A DNA stretch of 64,000 bases, taken from assembly GCA_029582165.1 (NCBI GenBank), contig CM055893.1, forward strand, positions 21,018,679 through 21,082,678, read 5' to 3'. The notes beneath the pieces are model-generated. The model was given only the letters and a program-made list of their open reading frames with translations. It was not told the DNA's origin and made no database searches. The position numbers and the translations under genes are program-made. Shown in pieces: positions 60,481 through 64,000 of this stretch (the stretch's first letter is position 1; every line of letters starts with the position of its first letter). This DNA comes from Portulaca oleracea (Eukaryota > Streptophyta > Magnoliopsida > Caryophyllales > Portulacaceae).

Positions 60481-61100
60481 GAAACTGATGACAAGTAAGG
60501 ACTCTACTCATTTTTTAGAATTTTGTATACAATACCGACTTGTACTCTTTGTTTTTATTTTAATGCAAGATTCTTATGAATTTTACTTTTTTTTACTTTA
60601 TATGCAAGACTCGATGAATGTACGATTGTATTTTATTAATGCATATCTAAACGACTTTCTACATGACGGGATTAATCCCAACTTAATCCCACTTCCCCAA
60701 AAAGGAAAAAAAAAATAAAAGAAAATGAAAAACCTAAGTGTCAGAGACTCGAGCAAAAATTTCAGAACCGAGTATCGTTGGGTCAATATCCAAAACATTA
60801 AAAATACACGAACGGGTCCAATTAATTCCAAGGCCCAATTACAATCAGAAACAGGTGGGTCGAGCTGCGGAAAAACAACCCATGTCGATAGAAAACTAGC
60901 GCGGGTTTTCTTCTTCAGTAGGCCATGGGCCTGGGCTTGAACAGGCGCGCGCTGGGTCTGGGCACATTAAAACGCACACGGGTTTCGATTTTCATTTCCT
61001 TTTTTTTTGCTAGCCGTTGTAGAGGGGCTAAAATCATGGGATATGGAGGGCAACGGCTATGTGATCGTTTTTGGTTGCATTTTCTCCATTTTTGCTCATG
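60481..61100 (+). other. spacer between the two accessory genes, with palindrome pair
   Basis: It is A/T-rich to about 60740, then GC-richer. It contains GAAAACTAGCGCGGGTTTTC (60891-60910) and AAAACGCACACGGGTTT (60968-60984). These lie about 125-220 bp before the TATA box at 61109. No other gene is seen. Confidence 0.6.
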
Positions 61101-61108
61101 AATGGGTG

Positions 61109-61116
61109 TATAAATA
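61109..61116 (+). promoter_or_regulatory. TATA box of the DUF7745-like gene
   Basis: GGGTGTATAAATACCTCATG is about 95 bp before the ATG at 61211. Confidence 0.7.
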
Positions 61117-61210
61117 CCTCATGTTATGCACATAATCATTACTCCTCATCATCACTTCAAAGCCTTCATCACATATTCTCCTAAAACTCAAAGAAAACCT
61201 CCCGATTCTC

Positions 61211-62672
61211 ATGGCATTCGAGAAGAAACTTGCAACTTGGATGAGCATCTTGTCCAAGGAAGAGAAGAAAGAGCTCGGAAGATACAAGTTAACGTGCTTG
61301 ATGAGTCTTCGTCAAGTGAGGATTAATCACGATTTTCTCCGTGCGGTGGAAACTTTTTGGGATTCGAAGATGCATGTTTTCTGCTTAGCGTAGAAGGAGT
61401 TATCTCCGCTTCTGGAGGAATGGTCCTCAATCCTAGGGACAAACCATTTTGCTCGGCCGACGTCACCTCCAACGCCAACGGACATCCCCAAGCAATACAA
61501 GGAGCTCTTATGTCTTCCGTCTCGGGTCATCGGAAGTGCGATATTTGGCGAAAAGGTACACTTCCAAACCATAGTTGAATATTTTTAATCTCCCGAAACT
61601 TTGGAATACGGCCCCGTGATACTAGTGCTAGCGCTCGTATTATGTCTCCTCGGCGAGTTTTGCTTCTATCATGGTGGCAAAAGAACTGGACCGACGAATT
61701 TAATCCAAATCGTCGATGGCATGTCCCGAGGCTACAATCCCGTGCCTCTAATGTTAGCGGAAACCATGATCGGCTTGGATGATCCGAATCCAGAACATGA
61801 CTTTCGAGGAAGCCCGTTGCTACTTCAGGTAATTCACTCCTCCTTTCCACTCCAAACTGATTTCTGCCCCTACTGTCTACAAAACCCGCGCGAGTTTTGT
61901 TCTTTTTTTTTGGGTTAGTTTGGGGGATAATTGGCATGCAATTTAACCCTGGCTAACTGTTGTGCAGATCTAGTTAATGGAGCACTTGGGTCTCATTGAA
62001 GAACTCCGAACTTCATCGGTGTTGGCGAACTATTGTCAGAGAAAGAGGAAATATACCGACCTGTGCTCGGTAACAGAATGGATCGCATTCTTGAAGGAGC
62101 CTCGGGAGATCTTATAGTGGATCAAATGGTGGCACATTTCCGAATATGTGTCTCATGACTTCCGCAATGCCTATGTGTGTCGCCGGCTTGACACACATGA
62201 CCTTTTATTTTCCGGCGCGAGTGAAGCGCCAGATGGGTCGCAAGCAGGACATCCCTGAGCTTTTGTGTGAGACTCCTGATCAATTGAAGCTTCGAGGCTC
62301 GGTGATTGAGTCGTGGTTGAAATACTGGGAGAGAAGGCCAACCCTCAAAGCTCCTCCAAAGTTACACATGTCTCATATTGCCGATGCTGACTACCATGGA
62401 TGGCTGATTGCTGCTATTGAATCTCGCCGCGCTGGTGAAGTGAGAATGAGACAAGCATCTACAAAGGAAAGACTAGCTCCTCGTACATCGGTAAAGGACC
62501 GTCTGGGCGCGAGAGACTCGGTTTAGGATAGACTCGGTCCGAGAGTGGAGGCACGAAAACCAAGTAGGCGGGCCTATAAGCCCAAAGACAAAGAGAAAAC
62601 GCTTAACGGACCTAGAGACACGGAGACTGACCACGAGACAGCTGGCGAAGTAGAGAAAGTGAAGCAAGATTA
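61211..62672 (+). pseudogene. DUF7745-like accessory gene, two exons, broken
   Basis: Exon 1, 61211-61828, opens MAFEKKLATWMSILSKEEKK and continues LMSLRQVRINHDFLRAVETF. A TAG lies at 61391, a second stop near 61586. It reopens with blocks LEYGPVILVLALVLCLLGEF and FRGSPLLLQ up to the donor CAG|GTAATT. The intron (61829-61967, 139 bp) contains a palindrome at 61881-61898. Exon 2 starts at 61968 with ATCTAG, probably a mutated tryptophan codon before LMEHLGLIEELRTSSVLANY. It later shifts frame into YFPARVKRQMGRKQDIPELL and a charged C-terminus. The layout fits the DUF7745 family common in Tat/Ogre-type elements; its function is unknown. It is homologous to 48916-49306. Confidence 0.7.
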
Positions 62673-62907
62673 GAAGATGGACGGAAATGAAGGAACTAAA
62701 ACTGCTTTGCCATAATAGTCTTTTATTTAATTATGCCTTTTGAATTTTCTTATGTTACAAGCAGTGTACTTGCGTTATCAATTAATAAAGAAGAAATATT
62801 GTTCGTAATTATTGTGTTCTCGCAAACTTTATTTTTCTTATATATATGAGCATTTATTGAATATACCCCAAGTGTCTGAAAATTGGTTTTTCAGTTGCTT
62901 GGTCATA
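62673..62907. other. short spacer between accessory gene and integrase end
   Basis: It is A/T-rich with no gene. The two genes converge here (plus-strand gene end and minus-strand integrase end). Confidence 0.5.
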
Positions 62908-63970
62908 TTAGGCATAATATCGCTTGAGTTGATCCAAATTCGTGGGCTGAATTAAATCTTCTCCATCCATAGTAGTAAGCCGAGCTGCTCCTCCTAGCAA
63001 AATGTCCTTAATCATGTAAGGACCTTTCCAACTAGATGCAAATTTTCCCCTTGGATCTTGTATAGGTTCCTTCATCTCCTTAAGCACCAAATCACCTACT
63101 TGGAGTGAACGACTTTTCACTTTTCTATTGAAAGCACGAGTGATCCTATTTTGGTATACTTGCACATTATGTAGTGCCCTTAATCGCCTTTCGTCCATAA
63201 TCATTAACTCCTCGAACCTTGCCCTAGCCCATTCTGCTTCTGGCAACTACCTTCCGGCCACTATCCGTAACGAAGGGATTGCTACTTCAATTGGTAAAAC
63301 TGCTTCCATCCCATATACAAAAGAATACGGTGTTGCACCGATAACAGTTCGTATTGAGGTTCGGTATCCCCATAGGGCAAATACTAACTTATTCGGCCAA
63401 TCTTTGTAAGTGACAACCATTTTCTTGATGATTCCCGCTACTGTCTTGTTGGCCGCTTCCACAGCTCCGTTAGCCTGAGGTCGGTATGGCGAAGATCGGT
63501 GATGCTGGATTTTGTAAGTGGCGAGCAAAGTTTCTACTTCCTTCCGAAAATGGCTTCCATTGTCACTAATGATCTCATGAGACACTCCATATCGACATAT
63601 GATATTTTGAAGGATGAATTTGGACACTTGCTTGGATGTGAGCTTGGCAAAAGAGGCTGCCTCTACCCACTTAGTGAAGTAATCGATGGCGACCAATATG
63701 TACTCATGTCCTCCAGTTCCAGTTGGGTGTATCTTGCCAATGATGTCGATACCCCATACTGAGAACGGCCATGGAGATGTCAAAGTAGTTAGGTATGATG
63801 GGGGTTGATGCTGTAGGTTGGCATATTCTTGACATTTTGTGACACTTTCGAATGAACTCTAAGCAATCCGCCTCCATAATGGACCAAAAATAACCGACCC
63901 TTTGAATCTTTTTCGACAGCATACGTCCATTCATGTGGGGGACCACACTCTCCTCCATGTACAGTAGTCA
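62908..63970 (-). pseudogene. Ty3/gypsy integrase, C-terminal part of pol, broken
   Basis: Minus strand. The 63958-63704 frame carries the end of the H2C2 zinc region (ADCLEFIRKCHKMSRIC). A frameshift leads into 63783-63247 with the integrase core: VWGIDIIGKI (first Asp), EIISDNGSHF (second Asp), then SSPYRPQANGAVEAAN (Glu). A TAG at about 63244 splits off 63246-62908, which holds the C-terminal GPY-type end: RSLQVGDLVLKEM, FASSWKGPYMIKDI and QPTNLDQLKRYYA. The sequence style fits the Tat/Ogre lineage. RT and RNase H lie outside the window. Confidence 0.88.
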
Positions 63971-64000
63971 TGATCTTCCTGGCGCTCTTAGCATCGATGA

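Larger units (their letters stand above)
54402..64000 (-). mobile_element. Tat-lineage Ty3/gypsy retrotransposon, 3' part, with antisense accessory genes
   Basis: Read on the minus strand: integrase (63970-62908), then about 7 kb of 3' internal region (62907-55938), a polypurine tract (55937-55918) and the 3' LTR (55917-54402). Two intron-containing genes lie in the internal region on the opposite (plus) strand, each with its own TATA box. A long 3' internal region with an antisense accessory gene is known in Tat-lineage elements such as Grande of maize relatives. The 5' half of the element lies beyond the window. Confidence 0.75.

Overview
This window is eudicot plant nuclear DNA, dominated by transposable elements. 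The evidence is Athila-, Tat- and copia-type LTR retrotransposons, Stowaway, PIF/Harbinger, hAT and Mutator-like MITEs, and one spliced plant gene of the cupin/11S-globulin-like family. I cannot name the species. The cupin gene (16393-18630, minus, three exons, 355 aa) is the only complete cellular gene I can support.

Layout. 1-5.7 kb looks like plant mitochondrial DNA moved to the nucleus. 5.7-8.5 kb holds two truncated retroelement LTRs. 8.5-12.6 kb is copy A of a ~4-kb low-copy repeat that contains a 22-bp minisatellite and MITEs. 12.6-16.4 kb has two MITEs and weak gene remnants. 16.4-18.7 kb is the cupin gene. 18.7-20.6 kb is its upstream region. Copy B of the 4-kb repeat starts at 20.6 kb, is split by an 11.5-kb Athila element (23275-34796, TSD gtaat), and resumes to 37.5 kb. 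37.7-39.4 kb is a second copy of the cupin upstream region without the gene; it contains a solo LTR with a remarkable 10-bp-phased array resembling heat-shock elements. A ~3.6-kb insertion follows. Copy C runs from 42.95 to 48.65 kb and carries a solo LTR (TSD gtaac) at the same point where the Athila entered copy B. 48.9-54.1 kb is a DUF7745-like fragment and a decayed Ty1/copia element. 54402 to the window end is the 3' part of a Tat-lineage Ty3/gypsy element on the minus strand: integrase, a very long 3' internal region and the 3' LTR. That internal region carries two intron-containing accessory genes in antisense (plus strand): a plant-mobile-domain gene and a DUF7745-like gene.

Main observation. 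At least five of the LTR families here carry their own short palindrome, repeated several times, mostly in U3 shortly before the TATA box. In the Tat element the same palindrome (best copy TAAAACCCGCGCGGGTTTTA) also lies before the TATA boxes of both antisense accessory genes and in an intron of each. In the Athila element the LTR palindrome recurs in the internal region before the ATHILA ORF-1-like gene. This suggests family-specific cis-elements shared between the LTR and internal promoters. Paralogous copies A, B and C provide filled and empty sites for several insertions, so target-site duplications can be read directly. All functional statements are inferences from sequence; no searches were run.
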